From Curtobacterium sp. A7_M15 (GTDB taxonomy: Bacteria > Actinomycetota > Actinomycetes > Actinomycetales > Microbacteriaceae), in the NCBI RefSeq assembly GCF_030705415.1, contig NZ_JAUZED010000001.1:25966-89965 (forward strand): a stretch of 64,000 nt of DNA, read 5' to 3'. Made by a program: the position numbers and the translations under genes. The notes under the pieces were generated by a model. It ran no database searches, was not told the DNA's origin, and saw only the letters and a program-made list of their open reading frames with translations. Below are positions 8,256-17,282 of the stretch, piece by piece (the first letter of the stretch is position 1; each line of letters opens with the position of its first letter).

Positions 8256-8885
8256 GTGGGGAAGCGCGGCATCTACGTCGAGACGGTCATCGACGCCGGC
8301 GTCGACCGGGTGTGGGCTGCGACGCAGGACCCCGAGCAGCACGTCCGGTGGGACCTCCGCTTCTCCGAGATCCTCTCCGAGCCGGCGGACGCCGATGGTG
8401 CCGCCCGCTTCACGTACGTCCGGCGCTCTCCGGTGCACGACGTGCACGGAACCGGCGTGAGCATCGGCGAGCGACGTCGTGCGGACGGCACGCGCACGTC
8501 GGCGCTCCGGTTCGCGACCGACGACCGCCTGTCGCCGATCCGGGCTGGCCGCGGCTACTGGCGGTACGTCCCGACCATCGACGGGCGCACCCGGTTCGTC
8601 ACCGGCTACGACTACGACTCCGGCTGGGGCCCGCTCGACCTCGTGGTCCGGCCGCTCCTCGGCTGGGCGACCGCGTGGAGTTTCGACCGACTCCGGATCT
8701 GGCTGGAGGGCGGGGCCGAGCCGGAGGCCTGGCCGCTCACCTCCGTGCTGCAGCCGTGGCGGCGGGGCCGGCCCCGCGCCTCCAGGACCCGTCGCGCACC
8801 CGTCGGTGGCACCCGGCGAGGCGACCAGCTGCACGACGCGCCCGCCACCCTGGCAGCGCTGCACGACCCGGGAGGCAACCGATGA
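8256..8885 (+). CDS. SRPBCC (START/polyketide cyclase-like) family protein
   Basis: The 209-residue protein begins IYVETVIDAGVDRVWAATQDP, the hallmark first strand and helix of the SRPBCC lipid-binding fold, and continues with HVRWDLRFSEI and a DYDSGWGPLD motif followed by a hydrophobic helix. Such domains hold a hydrophobic ligand or transfer it. The GTG start at 8256 was preferred to an upstream start at 8154 because TACGCT at 8244-8249 lies 6 bases before it and because the upstream codons lie in the family B repeat. The stop overlaps the start of the DUF4166 gene as ATGA, so the two are coupled. Confidence 0.8.
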   Translation: MGKRGIYVETVIDAGVDRVWAATQDPEQHVRWDLRFSEILSEPADADGAARFTYVRRSPVHDVHGTGVSIGERRRADGTRTSALRFATDDRLSPIRAGRGYWRYVPTIDGRTRFVTGYDYDSGWGPLDLVVRPLLGWATAWSFDRLRIWLEGGAEPEAWPLTSVLQPWRRGRPRASRTRRAPVGGTRRGDQLHDAPATLAALHDPGGNR

Positions 8886-9553
8886 GCTCGGTGTTCGAGG
8901 AGGCGCTCGGCGCCGACTTCCAGCGACTGCACCCGATGATGCGCCGTCGGTTCGGTGTCGGACTCGACGCGGCGGAGGCGTGCACCGGCCGTGGGGTGAT
9001 GACGTCCATCCGTCGGGGACCCTGGTGGACGGTGCCGTTCCTGCAGATCGGACGACTGCGGAACATCCTCGTGCCGGACGTCGGGACGGACGTGCCGTTC
9101 ACGATCGAGAACTACCCCTACCGTGATCGGTACGGTCGCGAGACGGTGACGTTCGTCCGGACCTACACGACCGAGCCCGGGCGGACGGCGCGGTTCGACG
9201 CCACGATGGTGCTCGTCGACGGCAAGGTGCTCGACTACCTCGGTTCGCACCAGCACCTGGCGGTGGACCTCGACCTCGCCGTCGACGACCGCGGCGGACT
9301 CGTGCTGACCTCGGACGCGCAGCGGTTCTACGAGGGCCCGATCGCGTTCCGGTTCCCGATGCTGTTCAGCGGCCGGGCGTCCCTGCGCGAGTGGTGGTCG
9401 GAGGAGGACCAGGCGTTCCACGTCGACCTCGAGGTGCACAATCGGGTCTTCGGGTTCCTGTTCGGCTACCGCGGGACGTTCACGTGCGAGTGGACGCCGG
9501 CGACCGACGCACCCGAGCGACTCAAACCGCGGCGGACCGAACTGCGGACCTGA
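8882..9553 (+). CDS. DUF4166 domain protein
   Basis: The 223-residue protein matches DUF4166 in its features: an N-terminal GADFQRLHPMMRRRF motif, PFTIENYPYRDRYGR, an FDATMV strand and a C-terminal FGYRGTFTCEW. The family has no known activity; it is often joined or linked to oxidoreductases or lipid-related genes. Here it overlaps the SRPBCC gene by 4 bases, which suggests that the two act on the same hydrophobic compound. No signal peptide or membrane span is visible, so it should be cytoplasmic. Confidence 0.82.
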   Translation: MSSVFEEALGADFQRLHPMMRRRFGVGLDAAEACTGRGVMTSIRRGPWWTVPFLQIGRLRNILVPDVGTDVPFTIENYPYRDRYGRETVTFVRTYTTEPGRTARFDATMVLVDGKVLDYLGSHQHLAVDLDLAVDDRGGLVLTSDAQRFYEGPIAFRFPMLFSGRASLREWWSEEDQAFHVDLEVHNRVFGFLFGYRGTFTCEWTPATDAPERLKPRRTELRT

Positions 9554-9574
9554 CCCGCCACGACTGGAGGAACC

Positions 9575-10246
9575 TTGACGGACACGCCCTTCCGGCCAGC
9601 GCTGGCGACCTTCTTCCGGGGCCTCGCTGCGCACAACGACCCGACGTGGTTCGAGGACCACCGAGACGACTGGCTGCGCTACGCGCAGGAGCCGATGGAG
9701 GCGCTGCTCGCCGAGGCCGAGCGACGGTACGGACCCGGCCGGATCCTCCGCCAGCACCGTGACCTGCGCTTCACGCCCGACAAGCGGCCGTACCGCGAGG
9801 ACACCGGACTCACCGCGGGTGGCGTGTACCTGAGCGCCGGAGTCGACGGGATCCAAGCCGGCGGCGGGCTCTACACGCCGTCTCGCGCACAGTTGACCGC
9901 GGCTCGCACCGCGATCGACGAACATCCGCAGGCGGCCGCGGCACTGCAGCGGGAACTCGACGAACTCACCGGTGCCGGGTTCGAGCTCGCCGGCCCGCCC
10001 CTGAAGACCGCTCCGCGCGGGTTCCCGGCGGACCACCCGCGGATCGGGCTCCTGCGCATGCAGCACTACGCCGCGCTGGTGCACCTGCCGCTCACGAGCC
10101 CGCTGTCCGATGTCGTCGATGCGTGGGAGCGTGTGCAGCCCCTCGTGCGGTGGACCGTGAAGTGGGCCCGCGCGGACGACCCGGAGGCATCGGACGACCC
10201 GGCGCCGCCCGTGCCGGGCGCGCGGTCGATCGACGAGCGCGCCTGA
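9575..10246 (+). CDS. DUF2461 family protein
   Basis: The 223-residue protein matches DUF2461 (TIGR02453). The hallmark stretch LAAHNDPTWFEDHRDDW is followed by RDLRFTPDKRPYRED and, later, GGGLYTPSRAQL and PRIGLLRMQHYAAL. No biochemical function is established for the family. The start is a TTG at 9575 with a TGGAGG ribosome site 4 bases upstream. This is a rare start codon but a well-supported one, since it precedes the conserved N terminus directly. It follows the DUF4166 gene by 21 bases and may be in the same transcript. Confidence 0.85.
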   Translation: MTDTPFRPALATFFRGLAAHNDPTWFEDHRDDWLRYAQEPMEALLAEAERRYGPGRILRQHRDLRFTPDKRPYREDTGLTAGGVYLSAGVDGIQAGGGLYTPSRAQLTAARTAIDEHPQAAAALQRELDELTGAGFELAGPPLKTAPRGFPADHPRIGLLRMQHYAALVHLPLTSPLSDVVDAWERVQPLVRWTVKWARADDPEASDDPAPPVPGARSIDERA

Positions 10247-10287
10247 TCCGAGGGCGCCGGACCCGGCGCGCGGGCCGGAGCCGTCGG

Positions 10288-10944
10288 TCAGCGGCGGAGC
10301 CAGCCGGCCTCGGCGAACACCGTCTGCAGCTCGGTCACGAACCGCGACCCGTGGAACCCGTCCGTGACCGCGTGGTTCACCTGCATCGCGAGCGGCATCA
10401 GCGTGCGCCCCTCGACGAACCGGTACCGGCCGATGGTGAAGATCGGCAGCAGGTGGTCCCAGCCGTCCCGCACGTGCAGGGCGAACCCGGTGAAGGACGC
10501 CCCGGGCAGGGTCGAGATGTCGAACACGTTCTGCGGGCGGTCCGCCTGCGGGAACATGCGGTGGTCGTCCCGGTAGCGCTCCATCGTCGCGACCGCGGCC
10601 TCGTGGAAGCGCGCCGGATCGTCGTCGTACGGCACGGTCAGCACGGAGAACGTCTCGGTGTCGGGGTGGAACACGGTGAACATCGGGTGCACGACGTCCC
10701 AGACCGCCGGCGAGCCGTCGTCGAGCAGCTGCATCCGGAACTCGTCGTGCCGGTTCACCACCGAGGCGATCGCCCAGATCTGCGACGCGTAGGCGCGGCG
10801 ATCGGTGGCCCGCACGGTCTCGGCGAAGTCCGTGACGTCGAGTTCGACGGTCATCTCCCACGTGCACGGCACGCGGTCGCGGTAGTGCTCGAAGTGTTCG
10901 CGTCGGGGCCATCGGTCGAGGTCGACGGGGCGGAGCTCGGTCAT
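10288..10944 (-). CDS. Chloramphenicol acetyltransferase-like acyltransferase
   Basis: The 218-residue protein has the type A CAT fold signature. The N-terminal WPRREHFEHY strand is typical, and the catalytic region reads VNHAVTDGFH, where CATs have HHAVCDGFH; the catalytic second histidine is kept and the first is an asparagine. Members acetylate chloramphenicol or, in many environmental homologues, an unknown acceptor with acetyl-CoA. The ATG overlaps the stop of the HAD fusion gene as ATGA, so the two are co-translated. Whether it gives drug resistance cannot be told from sequence. Confidence 0.8.
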   Translation of the reverse strand: MTELRPVDLDRWPRREHFEHYRDRVPCTWEMTVELDVTDFAETVRATDRRAYASQIWAIASVVNRHDEFRMQLLDDGSPAVWDVVHPMFTVFHPDTETFSVLTVPYDDDPARFHEAAVATMERYRDDHRMFPQADRPQNVFDISTLPGASFTGFALHVRDGWDHLLPIFTIGRYRFVEGRTLMPLAMQVNHAVTDGFHGSRFVTELQTVFAEAGWLRR

Positions 10945-12245
10945 GGGACCAGCTTGGTCGCGAGTGCCTGGTCGAGCGCCGAACGGTCCCCGTCGATCGT
11001 GACGCTCACGGCGTCCAGCGGGCGACGCCCCCAGAGGACGAGCAGCAGGTCCTCCGCCCGACCCGTCACCCGGACCGCAGGTCCGGCCGCGGCGGTACCG
11101 ACGAGCTCCGCCTCGCCGTCGGTGTCCGAGAACGCGAACACGACACCGTCCGACAACGGCTCGACCCGGCCGAGCCGCACCTGGCGGGGGTACAGGTCGC
11201 CGACCACCTCACGCACGCCGTCGGACGCCGTGTCTGCCTGGAGGCGCGGCTCGCCCCCGACGGCCTGCCGTGCGTCCCACAGGTGCATCGTCGTCTCGTG
11301 CAGCTGTCGTCGTGCCCACGTGCCGGCCGTGTCGGGTGGGTAGATCGCGGTGCATGGAGCGTCCGCCGGACGCGCGCGGAGCGCTGCGACGAGGCGGTCC
11401 GCTCCGGCGCGGAACCGGTCGGCGAGGTCGGCGTGCTCCTGCTCGTCCTGCGCGTCCTGCTCGTCCGGCTCGGGGCCGGTGAGCTGGCCGAGTGCCCAGC
11501 GGTGGATGTCCGTCAGGTGCCCGGCGAGGTCTGCCAGCGTCCACCCCGGGCAGGATGGCACCACAGCGTCGTGGTCGCCCGAGCGGAGCACCGCCTCGAA
11601 CCCGTCGACCGCTTCCTCGAGCAGGTCGATGCGGGCCCCGTGCACGGACCCGTCGCTGACGCCGCTCGAACGCAGGGCGGCCCGGAGCCCGTCGATCCCG
11701 GTGAAGTGGTGCACTCGCATGCCGAGCTCGACGGCCCCGGCGAGCTTCGGCTCCGAGTCGTCGGTGAAGAACACCTCGGGTCCCGTGAGGCCGAGTGCGT
11801 CCAGTACGTGCCGGAACGCCCGGACGTCGGGCTTCGTGAACCCGATCTCGTGCGAGCTGAACACGGCGTCGACCCGGTCGTGCAGCCCGAACGAGGCGAC
11901 CTCGGCGGGGATGCCGTCCGTGCCGTTCGTCAGCACCGCGGTCGTGTGCCCGGCGGCGCGGAGCTCGTCCACGAGCGCCAGCACGTCGGCGTCCGGCGTG
12001 GACGGCTGGCAGCCCCAGGCCTCGGCTGCGGCCGGGTCACCGATGCGCTCGCCGATGGTCCGGATCCAGGCGTCCCGGGTGACCCGGCCCGTCGTCACGT
12101 CGTCGATCAGGGGTGCAGCGAACGCCACCGCCTCGATCGTCCCCGGGACGAGGCCGTGTTCGCGCTCGATGGCCTCGACGTGCTCGGGGTGGAAGCGCCG
12201 GATGACGCCGTCCAGGTCGAAGAGGACCGCTCGGATGCTCGGCAC
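10941..12245 (-). CDS. HAD hydrolase fused to a maleylpyruvate isomerase-like (DinB/mycothiol) domain
   Basis: The 434-residue protein joins two domains. Residues 1-195 form a HAD phosphatase-like domain with the nucleophile motif FDLDGV, the VLTNGT motif, the GFTKPD lysine and the FFTDDSEP acidic pair. Residues about 205-434 resemble the mycothiol-dependent maleylpyruvate isomerase family, with SCPGWTLADLAGHLTDIHRW and a second histidine motif, LHETTMHLWD, which together could hold a metal. Each half is complete, so this looks like a real fusion. The GTG start at 12245 is 6 bases from the stop of the preceding VOC gene. The substrates are unknown. Confidence 0.8.
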   Translation of the reverse strand: MPSIRAVLFDLDGVIRRFHPEHVEAIEREHGLVPGTIEAVAFAAPLIDDVTTGRVTRDAWIRTIGERIGDPAAAEAWGCQPSTPDADVLALVDELRAAGHTTAVLTNGTDGIPAEVASFGLHDRVDAVFSSHEIGFTKPDVRAFRHVLDALGLTGPEVFFTDDSEPKLAGAVELGMRVHHFTGIDGLRAALRSSGVSDGSVHGARIDLLEEAVDGFEAVLRSGDHDAVVPSCPGWTLADLAGHLTDIHRWALGQLTGPEPDEQDAQDEQEHADLADRFRAGADRLVAALRARPADAPCTAIYPPDTAGTWARRQLHETTMHLWDARQAVGGEPRLQADTASDGVREVVGDLYPRQVRLGRVEPLSDGVVFAFSDTDGEAELVGTAAAGPAVRVTGRAEDLLLVLWGRRPLDAVSVTIDGDRSALDQALATKLVP

Positions 12246-12251
12246 CGGACG

Positions 12252-12620
12252 TCAGTCGTTCGGACGGATGAGGCAGAACGGGTGCCCGGCGGGGTCCAGG
12301 TACACGCGGAACGTGTCCGTCCCGGAGCCCGTCGCCGTCGCGCCGATGGCCAGGACCGCGGTCTCGCCGGCGTCGAGGTCGTCGACCTTGACGTCGAGGT
12401 GGCTCTGCTGCGGCACGTCCTGCCCGGGCCACTCGGGTGCGCGGTACTCCGCCACCCGCTGGAACGCGAGGATCGGCCGGTGGTCCGTGAACGGCAGCGC
12501 GACCTCGGCCCAGTCCTCGTCGAAGCCGACGATCTCGCCGCCGAGGAGCTCGGCGTAGAAGCGTGCGAGTGCCCGGGTGTCCGCGCAGTCGAGGACGATG
12601 ACGTCGAGTGTGCCGATCAC
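12252..12620 (-). CDS. VOC family protein
   Basis: The 122-residue single VOC domain has FYAELLGGEIVGFDEDWAEV in its first half and SHLDVKVDDLDAGE and the typical C-terminal FRVYLDPAGHPFCLI in its second. The last motif is common in actinobacterial VOC proteins. The GTG start at 12620 overlaps the CPBP protease stop as GTGA, which supports this start over longer open frames. Function is unassigned; related proteins act as metal-dependent lyases or as binding proteins for small compounds. Confidence 0.85.
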   Translation of the reverse strand: MIGTLDVIVLDCADTRALARFYAELLGGEIVGFDEDWAEVALPFTDHRPILAFQRVAEYRAPEWPGQDVPQQSHLDVKVDDLDAGETAVLAIGATATGSGTDTFRVYLDPAGHPFCLIRPND

Positions 12621-13390
12621 AGGAGTGCTCCCGTCGTGACGATGGTGAAGGTGAAGAGCGCCCAGTCGTTGATGATGTGCGCGCCGGTGCTGACGGCGAT
12701 GTTCTTGGTGCGGATGTACGCCAACGTCAGCACGAGTCGTGCGACCCCGATGACCAGGAACGCCTGGGCGACGTTCCAGCCGTACGTGGGCAGGTGCGCG
12801 GCACCGAACCAGACCGCCGTCACGAGCCACGCCACCAGGATCGCCCGCTTCCGGGGCATCCCACCGCGCGAGCAGAACGACAGCACGGCGAGGAACGGCA
12901 GGATCGAGAAGAGCTCCTCGCCGAACAGCTGGATCGCGGTGCCGAGGTAGAACGTCGTGACCTCCGCCGCGCCGTGGACGCCGTCCGTCGCGGTGTTCGC
13001 GTTCGCGCCGAACACGATGCTCACCAGGATGCCCATCACGGACGACACGATCAGGTTGGCGATCCCGAACGCGACCATGTCCAGGACGTCCCGGCCCGTG
13101 GTCCGCTGGAAGATCCGCGACCAGTGCCGCCGGGTGAACACGATGAACACGGTGAGGGGGATGGCCGCGAAGAGGAACCGGGGGACCAGCGACTGCACGT
13201 TGTCCGCCGCCGGGTAGAAGCTCAGGACGAGGAACCCGACGGCGCACGCGACGATCACCGTCACCCACTGCACGACGGACAACGGCAGTGGATCCCCGTC
13301 GTAGTAGGGGAAGTCCCGACCGTCCCCTCGCTCGATCGCCCTGCCGTACCGCACCGGTACGCGCTCCGGCTCTGCTGCCGTCCCCACCAT
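12617..13390 (-). CDS. CPBP-family intramembrane metalloprotease (Abi/CAAX-like)
   Basis: The 257-residue protein has about seven predicted membrane spans and the three CPBP motifs. These are GEELFSILPF for the glutamate pair, FGAAHLP for the first histidine and AHIINDW for the last. The arginine that often follows the EE pair is absent. Relatives process prenylated or membrane peptides or only serve as membrane adaptors. A TAGCCT box at 13397-13402 (minus strand) lies 6 bases before the ATG, so this gene heads a leaderless transcript that continues into the VOC, HAD-fusion and CAT genes. Confidence 0.82.
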   Translation of the reverse strand: MVGTAAEPERVPVRYGRAIERGDGRDFPYYDGDPLPLSVVQWVTVIVACAVGFLVLSFYPAADNVQSLVPRFLFAAIPLTVFIVFTRRHWSRIFQRTTGRDVLDMVAFGIANLIVSSVMGILVSIVFGANANTATDGVHGAAEVTTFYLGTAIQLFGEELFSILPFLAVLSFCSRGGMPRKRAILVAWLVTAVWFGAAHLPTYGWNVAQAFLVIGVARLVLTLAYIRTKNIAVSTGAHIINDWALFTFTIVTTGALL

Positions 13391-13408
13391 GCCCCGAGGC
13401 TAGCGGGA

Positions 13409-16400
13409 TCAGCGGGCGGCGGCCAGGGCCTTCGTGATGCGCTGCAGCGAGACCGTCTCGGCCGTGCCGAGCTCCTGGGCGAAGAGGCTGAGCCGGAACT
13501 CCTCGAGCATCCAACGGGCGTGCACGAGCTCCGGGTGTGCCCCGACGGCCGGGGGGAACGTCCCGCCCGCGTCGACGTAGCGGTCGGTCGCCACCGTGAC
13601 CTCGCGCATCCAGGTCGCGTCGCGGCCCGGGTTCTGCAGGAGCTTCTGCACGCGGGCGTCCACGCCCTGCAGGTACACCCGGATGCGTCGGAGTCGATCG
13701 AGCCCGGCGACCGAGACGAACCCCGGGAACACGAGCCGCTCCATCTGCTGCCGCATGTCCGTGAGCGCCGGCAGGAGCGACATCGAGTTCGCCTGCTTGA
13801 GCGAGCGTTCGGCAGCGCGGTGTGCGGCGAGGACCGCAGCGACCTCGGATACGGCGGTGAACATCGTGTCGACGACGGTTCGTGACACGGTGTCGCGCAC
13901 GGCCTCGAAGTCGGCCTTCGTGAACACCAGCCCGTCCGGGTGCGCTCGGCGGATCCCGGCGTCGACGACCGCAGCGAGCACGTCGTCGAAGAGCGCCGCG
14001 GTGGACGGGTACGGGCTGGCGGCGAGCGCGAGCTTCTCCTGGGCGGTGAGGTGCGACTGGATGTACGACACCGGCGACGGCACGGCGTGCATGACCAGCC
14101 GTCGGACTCCTGCGGGCATCCGGACGGCCCGGTCGGACGGGGTCGCGAGCAGCTGGACGCCGACCGTCGCCTTCGGGCCCTCGCCCTCCTCGACGAGGGA
14201 CGGGTACGCGCGGATCACGCCGCCCGCCTGCTTCGTGTCGAGCACCTGCGGCAGATCGTCGGACGGCCAGGCGGTGAGCCCTGAACGTTCCACGGCACCA
14301 CCGGAGGCGGCCGACGCGACGCGAGCCGCGCCTCCTGGACGCCCTGCGGCGCCCAACGTCGCGGAGGCGACGCTCTGCTGCGTCCGGTCCTTGAGCTTCG
14401 TCTGCAGTGCCGACAGGTCCTTGCCGGCCTCGACCCGGCGGCCGCGTTCGTCGACGACCGCCCACGTCGGCAGGAGGTGGGCCGGGACCCGCGAGAGATC
14501 GAAGTCCGACTCCGACACGGGCACGTACGTCATGCGCTGGATCGCCTTGGCGAGGGTGGCCCGGAACGACTCGGTCGGCTCGGTCGGGGCGTCGTCGGGA
14601 AGCTCGGCGACGATCTTCTCGGCCCAGTCGGCAGCGGGCACGACGTTCTTGCGGATCTGCTTCGGCAGCGACTTGATGAGCGCGGTGACGAGTTCCTTGC
14701 GGAGGCCGCGCACCTGCCAGTCGAAGCCCTCTTCGCGCATGCGGGGGAGCAGGGCGAGCGGCACCTGCACGCTCACGCCGTCGTCCTGGGCGCCGGGCTC
14801 GAACCGGTACTTGATCGCGAGGCGCTGGTCGCCCGACCGCCACTGGGTCGGGTACTCATGCTGGTCCTGTGCGGCCTCGGCCGCGTCCTCGTCCAGCAGG
14901 TCCGACCGGCGCATCGTGAGCAGGTCCGGCTGCTCACGCCTCGTCTGGCGCCACCACCCCTCGAAGTCGCGCGTGGTCGCGATGTCCGCCGGGACGCGGG
15001 CGTCGTAGAACTCGAAGACCCGCTCGTCGTCGAAGAGGATGTCGCGTCGACGCGTGCGCTCCTCGAGCTGCTCGAGCTCGCGCCGGAGCCTGCGGTTGTC
15101 GCGGTCGAACGCCTGCTGCCCGTCCCACTCGCCCTCGACGAGTGCGTGCCGGATGAAGAGCTCGCGCGAGTGCTCGGGGTCGACGCGCTTGTACTGCACT
15201 CGGCGGCGCTGCACGATCGGGACGCCGAACAGGGTGACCCGCTCGTAGGCGACGGCCGCGCCCTGCTTCTTCTCCCAGTGGGGCTCGCCGTACGTCCGCT
15301 TGAGGAGGTCCCCGGCGAGCGGCTCGACCCAGGCGGGGTCGATCCGACCCACCGTCCGGGCGAAGAGCCGACTGGTCTCGACGAGCTCGGCGGCCATCAC
15401 GGCGTCGGGCTGTTTCTTGGCAAGCACACTGCCCGGGAATAGGACGAACCGGGTGTTCCGCGACCCGAGGTAGTCGCGCTTCTCGCGGTCGCGCAGGCCG
15501 ATCTGGCTGAGGAGCCCGGCCAGCAACGACCGGTGCACCGCGTCGCCGTCGTCGGAGCGCGCCTGCCCGATGCGGACGTCGACCTGCTTCGCCGCCCGCG
15601 AGAGCTGCCGGTAGAGGTCCTGCCACTCACGGATGCGCAGGTAGTTCAGGAACTCGGCCTTGCACAGCCGGCGGAACGCACTGGAGGAGAGCTCCTCCTG
15701 CTTGTCCTCGATGTGGTTCCAGAGGTTGAGCAGGGTGAGGAAGTCGCTCGTCGGATCGGCGAACCGTGCGTGGAGCTGATCGGCGTGCGCGCGCTTCTCG
15801 AGGGGGCGCTCGCGCGGGTCCTGGATGCTCAGGGCGCTGACGACGGCGATGACCTCGCGCCCGACGCCCTGCCGACCGGCTTCGAGCACCATGCGGCCCA
15901 GCCGGGGATCGATGGGCAACCGGGTGAGTTGCCTGCCGGTCTTCGTGATCGTGCCCGCGGCGTCGACGGCTCGGAGCTCGCGGAGCAGGTCGAGGCCGTC
16001 CTTCACACCCCGGGAGTCCGGCGGCTGCAGGAACGGGAACGCCTCGATGTCGCCGAACCCGAGCGAGATCATCTGCAGGATGACCGCCGCGAGGTTCGTC
16101 CGCAGGATCTCGGGGTCGGTGAACTCCGGACGGCGTTCGAAGTCGTCCTCGGAGTAGAGCCGGATGGCGATGCCGGCGCTCGTGCGACCCGCGCGACCGG
16201 ACCGTTGGTTCGCGCTCGCCTGCGAGATCGCCTCGATCGGCAGCCGCTGCACCTTGGCCCGCGGCGAGTACCGCGAGATGCGGGCGGTCCCGACGTCGAT
16301 CACGTACTTGATCCCGGGGACCGTCAGACTCGTCTCCGCGACGTTGGTCGCGAGGACGACCCGACGTCGGACTCCCGGCGTACTGCGACGCTCGAACACC

Positions 16401-17263
16401 CGGTGCTGGTCGGCCGCGGACAGGCGGCCGTAGAGCGGGAGGACCTCGGTGCCGACGTAGCGCTTGCCCTCGATGGCGTCCTGGGCGTCGCGGATCTCGT
16501 TCTCGCCCGAGAGGAACACGAGGACGTCGCCCGGGTCCTCTCGCGCGAGCTCGTCGAGCGCGTCGGTGATGCCCTGCATGACGTCGCGGTCGTCCGGGGT
16601 GCCGCCGTGGTCGTCCGTCCGCGGGTCGTCCTCGTCGCCGTCGTCGTCGCGGTCGTCGGCGTCCTCGGCGACCAGCGGGCGGTAGCGCACCTCGACCGGG
16701 TACGTGCGGCCCGAGACCTCGATGATCGGCGCGTCGCCGAAGTGCTGCGAGAACGACTCGGGGTCGATCGTCGCGCTCGTGATGATGACCTTGAGGTCGG
16801 GCCGGCGGGGGAGCAGCCGCTTGAGGTAGCCCAGCAGGAAGTCGATGGTGAGGGATCGCTCGTGCGCCTCGTCGATGATGATCGTGTCGTACCGCTTCAG
16901 GTCGCGGTCGAAGTGGATCTCGTTGAGCAGGATCCCGTCCGTCATCAGCTTCACCCGGGTGTCGGAGGACACCTTGTCGGTGAAGCGGACCTGGTACCCG
17001 ACCAGTCCGCCGAGCTCGCCCCCGAGCTCCTCGGACACGCGCTCGGCGATGGTCCGGGCCGCGATCCGCCGGGGCTGGGTGTGCCCGATGTGCTCACGGC
17101 CGAGCTCGAGGCAGATCTTCGGCAGTTGGGTGGTCTTGCCCGACCCCGTGGCCCCGGCGACGATCACGACCTGGTTGTCGCGGATGGCGGCAGCGATGTC
17201 GTCCCGCCGCTGCGACACCGGCAGTTCGGGCGGGTACGTGATGACGGGCAGCGTGGTCGACAT
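13409..17263 (-). CDS. hrpA: ATP-dependent RNA helicase HrpA
   Basis: The protein of about 1284 residues matches the length of HrpA. Visible motifs are the Walker A GATGSGKTTQLP, the QPRRIAA motif, the DEAH box DEAHERS, TSATID and the arginine-finger motif QRSGRAGR. Helicase-associated and OB-fold domains follow, then a long C-terminal DUF3418 region typical of bacterial HrpA. It unwinds RNA and is known in other bacteria to rescue stalled or collided ribosomes. Two ATGs in frame (17269 and 17263) are possible starts; a TATCCT box lies close upstream, so the mRNA leader is at most a few bases. An acidic insert (DDRDDDGDEDD) splits the helicase core. Confidence 0.95.
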   Translation of the reverse strand: MSTTLPVITYPPELPVSQRRDDIAAAIRDNQVVIVAGATGSGKTTQLPKICLELGREHIGHTQPRRIAARTIAERVSEELGGELGGLVGYQVRFTDKVSSDTRVKLMTDGILLNEIHFDRDLKRYDTIIIDEAHERSLTIDFLLGYLKRLLPRRPDLKVIITSATIDPESFSQHFGDAPIIEVSGRTYPVEVRYRPLVAEDADDRDDDGDEDDPRTDDHGGTPDDRDVMQGITDALDELAREDPGDVLVFLSGENEIRDAQDAIEGKRYVGTEVLPLYGRLSAADQHRVFERRSTPGVRRRVVLATNVAETSLTVPGIKYVIDVGTARISRYSPRAKVQRLPIEAISQASANQRSGRAGRTSAGIAIRLYSEDDFERRPEFTDPEILRTNLAAVILQMISLGFGDIEAFPFLQPPDSRGVKDGLDLLRELRAVDAAGTITKTGRQLTRLPIDPRLGRMVLEAGRQGVGREVIAVVSALSIQDPRERPLEKRAHADQLHARFADPTSDFLTLLNLWNHIEDKQEELSSSAFRRLCKAEFLNYLRIREWQDLYRQLSRAAKQVDVRIGQARSDDGDAVHRSLLAGLLSQIGLRDREKRDYLGSRNTRFVLFPGSVLAKKQPDAVMAAELVETSRLFARTVGRIDPAWVEPLAGDLLKRTYGEPHWEKKQGAAVAYERVTLFGVPIVQRRRVQYKRVDPEHSRELFIRHALVEGEWDGQQAFDRDNRRLRRELEQLEERTRRRDILFDDERVFEFYDARVPADIATTRDFEGWWRQTRREQPDLLTMRRSDLLDEDAAEAAQDQHEYPTQWRSGDQRLAIKYRFEPGAQDDGVSVQVPLALLPRMREEGFDWQVRGLRKELVTALIKSLPKQIRKNVVPAADWAEKIVAELPDDAPTEPTESFRATLAKAIQRMTYVPVSESDFDLSRVPAHLLPTWAVVDERGRRVEAGKDLSALQTKLKDRTQQSVASATLGAAGRPGGAARVASAASGGAVERSGLTAWPSDDLPQVLDTKQAGGVIRAYPSLVEEGEGPKATVGVQLLATPSDRAVRMPAGVRRLVMHAVPSPVSYIQSHLTAQEKLALAASPYPSTAALFDDVLAAVVDAGIRRAHPDGLVFTKADFEAVRDTVSRTVVDTMFTAVSEVAAVLAAHRAAERSLKQANSMSLLPALTDMRQQMERLVFPGFVSVAGLDRLRRIRVYLQGVDARVQKLLQNPGRDATWMREVTVATDRYVDAGGTFPPAVGAHPELVHARWMLEEFRLSLFAQELGTAETVSLQRITKALAAAR

Positions 17264-17282
17264 GAGCATTCCAGGATACCCG

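Noticed and set aside
10288..10944. Chloramphenicol resistance gene.
   Set aside because: The fold and catalytic histidine fit the CAT family, but many environmental members act on other acceptors and one motif histidine is changed. I call only the family.
13409..17263. HrpA with the neighbouring CPBP protease as a phage-defence system.
   Set aside because: The helicase has the full housekeeping HrpA layout and its own transcript, and no nuclease or sensor gene accompanies the pair.
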